Of a stretch of 10,329 bases of DNA, positions 1 to 7,166 are shown in pieces. The stretch lies in the NCBI GenBank assembly GCA_006226895.1, contig SBFN01000094.1:1-10329 (forward strand). Reading direction: 5' to 3'. Below the pieces are notes generated by a model, which was given only the letters and a program-made list of their open reading frames with translations, did no database searches and was not told the DNA's origin. Position 1 is the first letter of the stretch. Each line of letters starts with the position of its first letter. The stretch comes from Deltaproteobacteria bacterium (GTDB lineage: Bacteria > Desulfobacterota > Desulfuromonadia > Desulfuromonadales > BM103). Both the position numbers and the translations under genes were made by a program.

Positions 1-21
1 AACAGGAGTTTTTCTTAAATT

Positions 22-1659
22 ATGAATTCAGCTGAAAATAAAAACCTGGTACTCGCGATGGTGCTCATGCTCGCTGTCTGGTTGGGCTTTTCAATTTTCT
101 TCCCACCACAGAAGGAGCAACAGCCTGAGATTGTGCAAACAACTCCTGTTGCTGTTTCCCAGGCAAAAGAAGAGACCGTTGTTATCGATAAGGTTGCTGA
201 AGCCGAGACCTCATCTGTTGTTGGAGAGGCCCCTGCTTCGGTGGCTGTACAGACCTCTGCTCCTGCTCGCGAGATAACGGTTGAAACAGATAAGTATCAG
301 GCGGTTTTTACGACAGATGGGGCGCGGCTGATTTCTTTTAAGTTGAAAGAGTATATGGCTACGGCAGACGCCGACTCTGCTCCTGTACAAATGTACGAAG
401 CAGGTCCCTTGCGTTATTCGACCTTCCGTACGACTGGAGCAGAAGGTTTCGGTTTGAGCGAAGGAGCTCTTTTTGAAACAGCAGCAACTTCGGTTGTTAA
501 TGTTAACGGCCAGGAGCGCTTGGAGATTCTCTTCAAGCATGTTGCGGCCAATGGCATGCAGTATGTTAAATCCTTTAAGGTGCGAGGCGATAAGTATGTC
601 ATCGACATGGACTTCGTACTCAGCAATCTGAGCCAGACTCCGCTGCGTGGTACTGTTAACCTGGCTATGGTGCAGCGCTGGGATGATTCCATGGAGGGCG
701 ATATGTACTCCTTTTCTGGTCCTGCCACGCTGGTCAAGGATGAAATTGATCAGGTTGATGTTGACGACCTTAGTGATGGTTCTGTCTCTTACGGGCAGGA
801 TATGACCTGGACCTCTTTTCAAACCAAGTATTTCCTCTCTGTTGTTGTTCCTGGAGCTAAGTCTGTCGAACGAATCCAAATACAGCGCAAGGGCGATGCC
901 GTAGAAAATGTTATTGAAACACCTTACTTTACTCTTCAACCTAATGAAGAAAAGACGCTTGATTACATGGCCTTTATTGGGCCTAAAGAAGCATCACAAC
1001 TTATTGAAGCAGGTCACCAACTCGACAGGATCGTTCAGTTCGGCTTCTTTAACCTTCTCGCTCAACCCCTCTTTACCGTCCTGACTTTCTTTTACGGCTT
1101 TTTCAAGAACTACGGTGTCGCCATCATCCTCCTTACTGTCTTGATCAAGATCATCTTCTGGCCTTTGACTCACAAGAGCTATTCCTCGATGAAGTCAATG
1201 CAGAAATTGCAGCCGGAAATGGCGAAACTGCGCGATAAATTTAAAAATGACAAGGAGCGGTTGAATAAAGAGATGATGCAGCTGTACAAAACTCACAGCG
1301 TCAACCCCTTGGGTGGTTGCCTGCCGATGATCGTACAGATTCCGGTCTTTTTTGCCCTTTACAAAGTCCTTCTTGAGTCTATAGCGCTGCGTCACGCACC
1401 TTTCGCCTTCTGGTTGACGGATCTTTCCGCCAAAGACCCTTATTACATCACCCCCATCCTGATGGGTGCGAGCATGTTCGTGCAACAGAAGATGACGCCG
1501 ACAACGGCTGATCCCATGCAGGCTAAAATCTTTATGATGATGCCGATAGTGTTCACCTTCATGTTCCTTAATTTCCCCTCGGGATTGGTTATTTACTGGT
1601 TGGTTAACAACCTCCTGACTATTCTGCAGCAGTATTTTATACACCGTAAGGCCACTTGA
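22..1659 (+). CDS. yidC: Membrane protein insertase YidC (Oxa1 family)
   Basis: YidC inserts and folds inner-membrane proteins, alone or with SecYEG; subunits of the ATP synthase Fo sector are classic substrates. The 545-aa product has the Gram-negative layout: an N-terminal membrane anchor (about residues 8-27), a low-complexity linker (about 30-85), a periplasmic beta-rich domain (about 86-330), then the conserved insertase core with five membrane segments (about 350-540). Core landmarks are the WPLTHKSYSSM stretch after the first core helix (from residue 380), a charged cytoplasmic hairpin (about 395-425), and NPLGGCLPMIVQIPVFFALY (428-447). By alignment by eye, the groove arginine of E. 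coli YidC (R366) corresponds to Lys376 here, which keeps the positive charge. The ATG at 22 is preceded by AGGAG at 4-8 with 13-nt spacing. It is the first gene of a tight group with khpB and mnmE. The length is normal and identification is secure. Confidence 0.97.
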   Translation: MNSAENKNLVLAMVLMLAVWLGFSIFFPPQKEQQPEIVQTTPVAVSQAKEETVVIDKVAEAETSSVVGEAPASVAVQTSAPAREITVETDKYQAVFTTDGARLISFKLKEYMATADADSAPVQMYEAGPLRYSTFRTTGAEGFGLSEGALFETAATSVVNVNGQERLEILFKHVAANGMQYVKSFKVRGDKYVIDMDFVLSNLSQTPLRGTVNLAMVQRWDDSMEGDMYSFSGPATLVKDEIDQVDVDDLSDGSVSYGQDMTWTSFQTKYFLSVVVPGAKSVERIQIQRKGDAVENVIETPYFTLQPNEEKTLDYMAFIGPKEASQLIEAGHQLDRIVQFGFFNLLAQPLFTVLTFFYGFFKNYGVAIILLTVLIKIIFWPLTHKSYSSMKSMQKLQPEMAKLRDKFKNDKERLNKEMMQLYKTHSVNPLGGCLPMIVQIPVFFALYKVLLESIALRHAPFAFWLTDLSAKDPYYITPILMGASMFVQQKMTPTTADPMQAKIFMMMPIVFTFMFLNFPSGLVIYWLVNNLLTILQQYFIHRKAT

Positions 1660-1668
1660 TTTCTGATT

Positions 1669-2304
1669 ATGAAGCTTGATCAACTGCACCTTGAAGTCTC
1701 GGCGGAAACCCTTGATACCGCCGTTGAGAAGGCCCTGTCGCAGTTAAAGTGTACTCGCGCCGAGGCAGATGTAGAAGTGTTGCAGGCCGCTTCACCAGGT
1801 TTTCTTGGCCTGTTTGGCAAGCGTCAGGCCAGGGTCAGGGTCCAGCTCCATGATCGAGGTGCCATAGCTCGTCAATTTACGGACTGTTTGTTGCGTTTAA
1901 GCGGTTTGGACGCAGAGATAGAGGTTGTAACCTCCACAAAAAAGATTCAGCTTCTCCTTTCATCTGATGATTCCAGTCTGCTTATTGGTCGTCATGGCCA
2001 GATGCTTGATGCCATGCAGGGCCTGGTTGTCACAATGGCAGACCGGAAGACCACCGATCGCACCCCTATTGTTTTGGATGTTGACGGCTACCGTGCCCGT
2101 CGGCAAGAGTTTCTGACCCGGTTGGCGGACAAGCTGTCTCGCAAGGTTCGTGAGACGGGCAAGCCCGCAACCACCCCTCCCCTCGCCCTTGGTGAACGCC
2201 GTATTCTTCACGAACACTTTAAACTGCAGGTTGACCTCGAAGCGATTTCCAGAAACCACCAGGGTGACCGTAAGGTTATTGTTCTAAAACCCCGGGATAA
2301 ATGA
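1669..2304 (+). CDS. khpB: RNA-binding protein KhpB/Jag (Jag-N, KH, R3H domains)
   Basis: This is the Jag (SpoIIIJ-associated) protein, also called KhpB, a cytoplasmic single-stranded nucleic acid binding protein that pairs with KhpA in Gram-positive bacteria and influences RNA levels and cell elongation there. The 211-aa product shows the full three-domain order. Jag-N covers about 1-58 with the signature GFLGLFGKRQARVRV (44-58). A KH domain covers about 85-140 with its GxxG loop as GRHG at 107-110. An R3H domain covers about 145-211 with the R-x3-H motif at Arg177/His181 (ERRILHEHF). It starts 9 nt after yidC, the standard yidC-jag pairing, and its stop overlaps the mnmE start. No strong ribosome binding site precedes the ATG; only TAAGG at 1647-1651 is seen, inside yidC, so it may rely on translation coupled to yidC. 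Its role in this lineage is not established. Confidence 0.95.
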   Translation: MKLDQLHLEVSAETLDTAVEKALSQLKCTRAEADVEVLQAASPGFLGLFGKRQARVRVQLHDRGAIARQFTDCLLRLSGLDAEIEVVTSTKKIQLLLSSDDSSLLIGRHGQMLDAMQGLVVTMADRKTTDRTPIVLDVDGYRARRQEFLTRLADKLSRKVRETGKPATTPPLALGERRILHEHFKLQVDLEAISRNHQGDRKVIVLKPRDK

Positions 2305-3674
2305 TGTTAACTTTGGATACCATTGTTGCTCCGGTGACACCTCCGGGAGAAGGTGGTGTTGCTATAGTTCGGCTCTCCGGCCCCCAGGCCTTCACCTATC
2401 TTAAAAAGTCTTTTCGCAGCAAAACCAAGCGTAAAGAGTTTGAATCCCATCGTTTATACTATGGTCAACTCTTCAACGCTGATGAGGTTCGCCTCGATGA
2501 GGTCCTCGCTGTTGTGATGCGTTCTCCCCGCTCCTACACCGGAGAGGATGTTGTTGAAGTGCACTGTCACGGTGGAATCCAGCTTGTGCGAAGCGTCCTT
2601 GACCTGTTTTTGTCTGCAGGGGCGCGAATGGCCACCCCAGGAGAGTTCACCCAGCGGGCTTTTTTGAATGGTCGTTTAGATCTCTCACAAGCTGAGGCTG
2701 TCGTAGACGTTATCAAGGCGCGCTCAGAAAGATCTGGACAGGTGGCCCTTGATCAGCTTGAAGGTCAACTGTCACGTAAAATTTACAGATACTCTGATCA
2801 GCTCAAGTCGGCACTGGCTCTTTTGGAGGCGCATATTGATTTTCCTGATGACGAAGTTGGTTCGCTCGACCTTACTTCTCTGGTTGAACCGATTCATGCT
2901 CAGGTAGATGAAATGGTGGCTCTAGCCAGCAGTTTTGACGTCGGCCGTGTGTTACGTGAAGGTGTTAGTATACTTATCCTTGGTCGTCCCAATGTTGGCA
3001 AGAGTTCCCTTATGAATGCCCTGCTTGGCGAGTCGAGGGCTATCGTTACGGATGTGGCCGGCACAACTCGTGACACTCTCGAGGAGCCACTCGTTCTTGC
3101 CGGTTTCCCGGTTCGTCTTATCGATGCGGCTGGTGTAAGAGAAACGGATGATCCGGTTGAGAAAGAGGGCGTGCGAAGGGCCAGCAGTAAGGCCCGCAGT
3201 GCCGACCTGATCCTTTTGGTTGTCGATGGTTCAACCCCCTTGAGCGCTGAGGATCGTTTGGCGATAGGCCAATGTCAGGTTGATAAAACGATCGTTGTGG
3301 TTAACAAGTCTGATCAGCCACAATGTATAGATCACGGTCAGTTGGCAGAGTTTTCACACAAAGTTCCGGTTTCAGCTAAGCAGATAACAGGCCTTGATTC
3401 CCTCTGCACTGTTATTGCTGAGCGGCTGGGACAGGACAGCCTTTCGGCCGCGGGTGAGGGGTTTGTTGTTACTGAAAAAAGACACAAAGATGCCCTGCTT
3501 AGAGCGATAGCTTCCCTTAATGCGTTTTTTGAGGGTGTGCGCGTGTCGGCACCTTACGAGTGTTTGGCGATGGATTTACGGGAAGGTTTGAATTCTCTGG
3601 GGTTGATTACCGGCGAAACAACCCCGGATGAAATTCTGGATCAGATTTTCAGTCGTTTCTGTATAGGCAAGTAA
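2301..3674 (+). CDS. mnmE: tRNA uridine-5-carboxymethylaminomethyl GTPase MnmE (TrmE)
   Basis: MnmE is the GTPase and tetrahydrofolate-binding half of the MnmE-MnmG complex, which adds a carboxymethylaminomethyl (or aminomethyl) group to U34 of certain tRNAs. The 457-aa product, normal for the family, has the N-terminal folate-binding domain (1-118, with PPGEGGVAIVRLSG at 14-27), a helical domain interrupted by a G domain, and the terminal CIGK (454-457) whose cysteine is the conserved catalytic one. G-domain motifs are G1 GRPNVGKSS (228-236), G2 TTRD (255-258), G3 DAAG (275-278, where DTAG is commoner) and G4 NKSD (335-338). The start is ATGATG: the first ATG (2301) overlaps the khpB stop by 4 nt. 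The second (2304) sits 6 nt after GGGA at 2294-2297 and may be the one used, giving 456 aa. Its partner mnmG follows after an 81-nt gap that holds the parS sites. Confidence 0.97.
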   Translation: MMLTLDTIVAPVTPPGEGGVAIVRLSGPQAFTYLKKSFRSKTKRKEFESHRLYYGQLFNADEVRLDEVLAVVMRSPRSYTGEDVVEVHCHGGIQLVRSVLDLFLSAGARMATPGEFTQRAFLNGRLDLSQAEAVVDVIKARSERSGQVALDQLEGQLSRKIYRYSDQLKSALALLEAHIDFPDDEVGSLDLTSLVEPIHAQVDEMVALASSFDVGRVLREGVSILILGRPNVGKSSLMNALLGESRAIVTDVAGTTRDTLEEPLVLAGFPVRLIDAAGVRETDDPVEKEGVRRASSKARSADLILLVVDGSTPLSAEDRLAIGQCQVDKTIVVVNKSDQPQCIDHGQLAEFSHKVPVSAKQITGLDSLCTVIAERLGQDSLSAAGEGFVVTEKRHKDALLRAIASLNAFFEGVRVSAPYECLAMDLREGLNSLGLITGETTPDEILDQIFSRFCIGK

Positions 3675-3676
3675 TC

Positions 3677-3692
3677 TGTTTCACGTGGAACA
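3677..3692 (+). promoter_or_regulatory. parS: parS centromere site 1
   Basis: The 16-mer TGTTTCACGTGGAACA matches the widely conserved ParB-binding parS consensus, built around a CACGTG centre (3682-3687). It is an inverted repeat with one broken pair: the left arm has TTTC and the right arm GGAA. It begins two bases after the mnmE stop codon. ParB, encoded at 7167-8024, is expected to load here as a CTP-dependent clamp and spread along the flanking DNA. The match is read directly from the sequence; binding is inferred. Confidence 0.92.
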
Positions 3693-3711
3693 GTCGGTTA
3701 ATGCACCGGTA

Positions 3712-3727
3712 GGTTTCACGTGGAACG
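3712..3727 (+). promoter_or_regulatory. parS: parS centromere site 2
   Basis: GGTTTCACGTGGAACG carries the same 14-base core GTTTCACGTGGAAC as site 1, in the same orientation; only the outermost bases differ (G...G instead of T...A). Its CACGTG centre at 3717-3722 is 35 bp from that of site 1. It ends 28 bases before the ATG of mnmG, so it lies in the probable mRNA leader of that gene. A GTG inside it (3720) is in frame with mnmG but is unlikely to be the start, because it would be formed by the parS motif itself and the homologous part of MnmG begins at 3756. Confidence 0.88.
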
Positions 3728-3755
3728 TTTTTCTGGATTAAGAGTAGTGGTTGGT

Positions 3756-5603
3756 ATGGGCGAAAAATACGATGTGATAGTTGTTGGTGCAGGTCATGCG
3801 GGCTGTGAGGCTGCGCTGGCGGTGGCACGTATGGGTTGCCGGGCTTTGCTTTTAACGCTCAACCTGGATGCCGTCGCGCAAATGTCGTGCAATCCCGCAA
3901 TTGGAGGGCTGGCCAAGGGTCACCTGGTGCGCGAAATTGATGCGCTCGGTGGTGAGATGGCCAGGAATATCGATGCAACAGGGATTCAGTTTCGTCTACT
4001 TAACACCAAGAAGGGCCCAGCTGTCAGAGCTTCCAGGGCACAGGCTGACCGCGACCTCTACCGAGCACGGATGAAGCAGGTGGTAGAGGCCCAGCCGGGC
4101 CTCGATCTCAAACAGGGCCAGGTTGTGAGGTTGTTGGTGGAGGGTGGACGAGTAACCGGTGTTGAGACCCGTGACGGTCTGCTCTTCGAGTCTCTTGCTG
4201 TAGTTCTTACAACCGGTACTTTTATGCGTGGTTTGATTCATGTTGGTCTGGTGAATTATCCCGGGGGTCGTGCCGGAGAGCCCCCGTCCGAGGGGCTTTC
4301 TGATCATTTACGCGAGTTGGGTTTTATGGTTGGTCGTTTAAAAACAGGCACGCCACCAAGGCTTGCTGCCGAAACGATCGACTTTTCAGCTCTGGAGGCA
4401 CAGCCTGGCGATGACTCCCCGCAGCCTTTCTCCGCTGACACAGAGCTGATAGACCGTCCACAGGTTCCTTGCCATATCACCTATACCAACGAGAAAACCC
4501 ACGAGGTGATCCGCGGTGGCCTGGATCGCTCCCCTCTCTATTCAGGTGTTATAGAAGGTGTTGGGCCTCGGTATTGCCCTTCCATAGAAGACAAGGTGGT
4601 ACGCTTCCCGGAGAAGGAGCAACATCAGATTTTTCTCGAGCCAGAAGGTTTGACGAGTGGCGAGATATACCCCAATGGCGTCTCAACCTCCCTGCCTGTG
4701 GATGTTCAGTTGGACTACCTGAGAACCATGAAAGGTCTCGAAAAGGTTGAAATAATGCGTCCCGGGTATGCAATTGAGTACGACTACGTCGACCCTATTC
4801 AACTCCACCCGTCTCTGGAGACGAAACTTGTAAATGGCCTCTATCACGCTGGGCAGGTCAACGGCACCTCAGGTTATGAGGAGGCCGCGGGCCAAGGTTT
4901 GATGGCTGGTATTAACGCTGCGCTGCAGATTCAGGGCCGTGAACCTGTTGTGATTGGTAGAGAGCAGGGCTATTTGGGGGTTTTGATTGATGATCTCGTC
5001 AATCTCGGCGCAAAGGAACCCTACAGAATGTTTACTTCCCGGGCTGAGTACCGTCTCCTTTTGCGCGAAGATAATGCTGATCAACGGCTCAGTCCCCTTG
5101 GTTATGAAGTTGGCCTGTTGCCTGAAGAGCGCTGGTTGCGCTTCTCTGCAAAGCTGGCCTCTCTTGAAGAGGGACGGGAGCGTTTGCGTGTAACGCGTAT
5201 CTCTCCGGGTAACCAGGAAGCAATCAAGCGTTTGGGTTTACCAGACCTTAAGAATGGAGCTTCTCTTGAGGAGTTGTTGCGCAGGCCCGAGTTAAAGCTA
5301 GCAGATCTCGAATTCCTGGATCCTTGGCTGGCCGGGCTGTCCAGCGAAGTTCGCCATGAGTTGGAAACTGAAGTTAAGTATGCGGGATATATCCGTCGCC
5401 AGCGCGAGCAGGTTGAGCGTTTCAGACGTCTGGAGGACCTGGTCATCCCGGCTGGTTTTGATTATGGCAGCGTGGGCAGTCTCTCCGCAGAGGTTCGTGA
5501 GAAGTTGATGAATGTCGCTCCTCGCACTCTCGGTCAGGCGGGTAGAATTCCTGGCGTGACGCCCGCAGCAATTGCAATTTTATCCGTTATTTTGAAACGT
5601 TAG
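3756..5603 (+). CDS. mnmG: tRNA uridine-5-carboxymethylaminomethyl modification enzyme MnmG (GidA)
   Basis: MnmG is the FAD- and NADH-binding half of the MnmE-MnmG complex, acting in the cytoplasm on U34 of tRNA. From the ATG at 3756 it is 615 aa, close to the family norm. It has the N-terminal dinucleotide-binding loop GAGHAG (11-16), the conserved SCNPAIGG (44-51), family signature 1 GPRYCPSIEDK (270-280) with its conserved cysteine, and signature 2 AGQVNGTSGYEEAAGQG (365-381), followed by the helical C-terminal domain that contacts tRNA and MnmE. The frame is open upstream to a GTG at 3720 inside parS site 2; I chose 3756 because the typical start pattern (YDVIVVGAGHAGCEAA) follows at once. 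AAGAG at 3740-3744 is a modest ribosome binding site; a GTG at 3747 is a second option. rsmG follows after 6 nt, the classic gidA-gidB pair. Confidence 0.97.
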   Translation: MGEKYDVIVVGAGHAGCEAALAVARMGCRALLLTLNLDAVAQMSCNPAIGGLAKGHLVREIDALGGEMARNIDATGIQFRLLNTKKGPAVRASRAQADRDLYRARMKQVVEAQPGLDLKQGQVVRLLVEGGRVTGVETRDGLLFESLAVVLTTGTFMRGLIHVGLVNYPGGRAGEPPSEGLSDHLRELGFMVGRLKTGTPPRLAAETIDFSALEAQPGDDSPQPFSADTELIDRPQVPCHITYTNEKTHEVIRGGLDRSPLYSGVIEGVGPRYCPSIEDKVVRFPEKEQHQIFLEPEGLTSGEIYPNGVSTSLPVDVQLDYLRTMKGLEKVEIMRPGYAIEYDYVDPIQLHPSLETKLVNGLYHAGQVNGTSGYEEAAGQGLMAGINAALQIQGREPVVIGREQGYLGVLIDDLVNLGAKEPYRMFTSRAEYRLLLREDNADQRLSPLGYEVGLLPEERWLRFSAKLASLEEGRERLRVTRISPGNQEAIKRLGLPDLKNGASLEELLRRPELKLADLEFLDPWLAGLSSEVRHELETEVKYAGYIRRQREQVERFRRLEDLVIPAGFDYGSVGSLSAEVREKLMNVAPRTLGQAGRIPGVTPAAIAILSVILKR

Positions 5604-5612
5604 GTTTTCTTG

Positions 5613-6245
5613 GTGCTTAAAAATCAGTTACAAAAACTAGAGCTTGAAGTCTCCAGTGACAACCTTGCGCAGCTTGAGTTGCTGGTTGACGAATTGCTGC
5701 GCTGGACAAAACGAAGAAACCTGACGGCCATAACCGATCGGGATGAGGTGCTCGAGAAACACCTGGTTGATTCCCTGACCATGCTTCCTTTTGCAAGGTC
5801 GGCCGGTCGCCTTCTGGATATTGGTTCCGGTGCCGGTTTCCCCGTATTGCCCCTCAAAATTGTTTGTCCTGCTCTGGAGGTGGTTTCCGTTGATGCTGTC
5901 GGCAAGAAGATAGACTTTCAGAAGCATGTAGCAAGAAAGCTTGGTTTGCCGTCTTTTACCGGTTTGCACGCACGGATCCAGGACTTACTGGAAGAGCAGA
6001 GCTACCGGGCTGGTTTCGATCTCGTCACAGCCAGGGCGTTGACCTCCCTGGAGGATCTGGTGGCTATGGCTGAGCCTTTTCTGGAACCCGGAGGACGGTT
6101 GGTCGCAATGAAGGGTCCGGAGGGCGAGCAGGAATTCTCGGCAAACCGGAACCGACTTTGTGAATCGGGTTGGAGTATAGCTTTACATCGTCTTGTTTTG
6201 CCGCGTTCCGGGGCCCAGCGCTGCCTGATTGAGTTGGTCCGCTAA
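5613..6245 (+). CDS. rsmG: 16S rRNA (guanine-527-N7)-methyltransferase RsmG (GidB)
   Basis: RsmG is an S-adenosylmethionine-dependent Rossmann-fold enzyme that methylates N7 of G527 in 16S rRNA, near the decoding site; loss gives low-level streptomycin resistance in several bacteria. The product of about 210 aa is full length. The SAM-binding loop is LLDIGSGAGFPVLPLKI (67-83). The family usually reads FPG at this point, and here Val replaces the Gly. VTARAL and the AMKGP segment fit the later conserved motifs. There is no ATG near the 5' end: the choice is GTG at 5613 or the adjacent in-frame TTG at 5610 (one residue longer). TAGG at 5601-5604, overlapping the mnmG stop, favours the GTG by spacing (8 nt). 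A non-ATG start plus a 6-nt gap suggests coupled, low-level translation behind mnmG. Confidence 0.94.
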   Translation: MLKNQLQKLELEVSSDNLAQLELLVDELLRWTKRRNLTAITDRDEVLEKHLVDSLTMLPFARSAGRLLDIGSGAGFPVLPLKIVCPALEVVSVDAVGKKIDFQKHVARKLGLPSFTGLHARIQDLLEEQSYRAGFDLVTARALTSLEDLVAMAEPFLEPGGRLVAMKGPEGEQEFSANRNRLCESGWSIALHRLVLPRSGAQRCLIELVR

Positions 6246-6396
6246 GGTGTTTTTGTACCATATGTAGTGTTTTGGTTTGCCTGCGGCTCAATATCTGGTG
6301 GTGGAGGGGGTGCAGGCAAATTTCCTTTGCAGATCCAAATGCTTATGTTAGTCTGAGCGACTCAAAAAATATCAGTTCATAAGGAGAGATAGAGGC
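6246..6396 (+). promoter_or_regulatory. rsmG-parA intergenic region with parA ribosome binding site
   Basis: This 151-bp gap is the first break over 100 bp in the cluster. Besides the 9-bp inverted repeat at 6276-6320 it ends with a strong Shine-Dalgarno stretch, AAGGAGAG (6381-6388), 8-10 nt before the parA ATG. A parAB promoter would be expected here, but I found no convincing -35/-10 pair; TTGCAG at 6327-6332 has no good -10 partner at 16-18 bp. Confidence 0.4.
6276..6320 (+). terminator. Inverted repeat after rsmG, possible terminator or attenuator
   Basis: TTTGCCTGC (6276-6284) is the exact reverse complement of GCAGGCAAA (6312-6320). The loop between them is 27 nt and purine-rich on its 3' side. 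The bases after the stem are TTTCCTTTG, only partly T-rich, so as an intrinsic terminator it is atypical. It lies 31 nt after the rsmG stop and 76 nt before parA, a sensible place to separate the tRNA/rRNA modification genes from parAB. The repeat is seen directly; its function is a guess. Confidence 0.35.
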
Positions 6397-7164
6397 ATGG
6401 CTCAAGTCATTGCCATTGCCAACCAGAAGGGCGGCGTCGGTAAAACCACAACATCCGTGAACCTGGCGGCGTCTTTGGCTGTTGCCGAAAAACGCACCCT
6501 GTTGGTTGATCTCGATCCCCAGGCCAATGCGACCAGCGGCGTCGGTGTCGATCCCAACAGTATGGAGCAGACGGTTTACCACGCCCTGCTTGGTTCTGTG
6601 CCGGTGTGCGAGTTATGTAAAACCACCGACCTTGACCTTCTTCATCTGCTGCCTGCCAATCCGGACCTGATCGGTGCTGAGGTGGAGTTGATCTCTGCCT
6701 TGGCGCGTGAGAACAAGTTGAAGACAGCTCTGTCCTCAGTTGCTGAAGATTATGACTATATCCTCATCGACTGCCCCCCCTCTTTGGGTTTGTTGACTAT
6801 TAATTCCCTGACTGCCGCTGACAGCGTACTGATTCCACTGCAGTGTGAGTATTACGCCATGGAGGGGCTAAGCCAGTTGATCAACACGGTGAGGTTGATT
6901 CAGCGGGAGTTGAACCAGAGCCTGGTTATTCATGGCATCCTGCTGACAATGTTTGATGCCCGTAACAACCTGTCTCACCAGGTCAGTGAAGGAATTCGGG
7001 AACATTTTGCCACACAGGTGTTTGAAACCATGATTCCCCGCAACGTACGCCTTTCTGAGGCGCCCAGTCACGGTCTGCCCGCACTATTGTATGATATCTC
7101 TTCACGGGGTGCTACGGCATATCTGGATCTGGCGCGTGAAATCATTCGCAGGGAGAAGTTTTAA
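6397..7164 (+). CDS. parA: Chromosome partitioning ATPase ParA (Soj)
   Basis: ParA is the deviant Walker ATPase that, as an ATP-bound dimer, coats the nucleoid and moves ParB-parS complexes apart, so separating newly copied origins. The 255-aa product has the chromosomal (Soj) layout: it begins directly with the ATPase fold and lacks the N-terminal DNA-binding extension of some plasmid ParA proteins. The deviant Walker A motif is KGGVGKTTT (11-19) with the signature Lys11, followed by LLVDLDPQANATSG (35-48), and the Walker B region is ILIDCPPSLG (122-131). The ATG at 6397 has AAGGAG at the proper distance. The stop is 2 nt before the parB start, so the two are co-transcribed. Its centromere sites lie 2.7 kb upstream, between mnmE and mnmG. 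Confidence 0.97.
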   Translation: MAQVIAIANQKGGVGKTTTSVNLAASLAVAEKRTLLVDLDPQANATSGVGVDPNSMEQTVYHALLGSVPVCELCKTTDLDLLHLLPANPDLIGAEVELISALARENKLKTALSSVAEDYDYILIDCPPSLGLLTINSLTAADSVLIPLQCEYYAMEGLSQLINTVRLIQRELNQSLVIHGILLTMFDARNNLSHQVSEGIREHFATQVFETMIPRNVRLSEAPSHGLPALLYDISSRGATAYLDLAREIIRREKF

Positions 7165-7166
7165 GA

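Noticed and set aside
211..939. Long open frame on the - strand (242 aa) inside yidC
   Set aside because: It is fully antisense to a secure gene, has no recognisable domain, and its residue mix (rich in Arg, Ser, Asn, Ile) looks like a shadow of the coding strand.
2948..2963. parS-like sequence TGTGTTACGTGAAGGT inside mnmE
   Set aside because: It matches the parS consensus at about 11 of 16 positions and breaks the CACGTG centre, so ParB binding is not expected.
3720..3755. N-terminal extension of MnmG from the GTG at 3720
   Set aside because: The GTG is part of the parS motif, no ribosome binding site precedes it, and family homology begins at the ATG at 3756.
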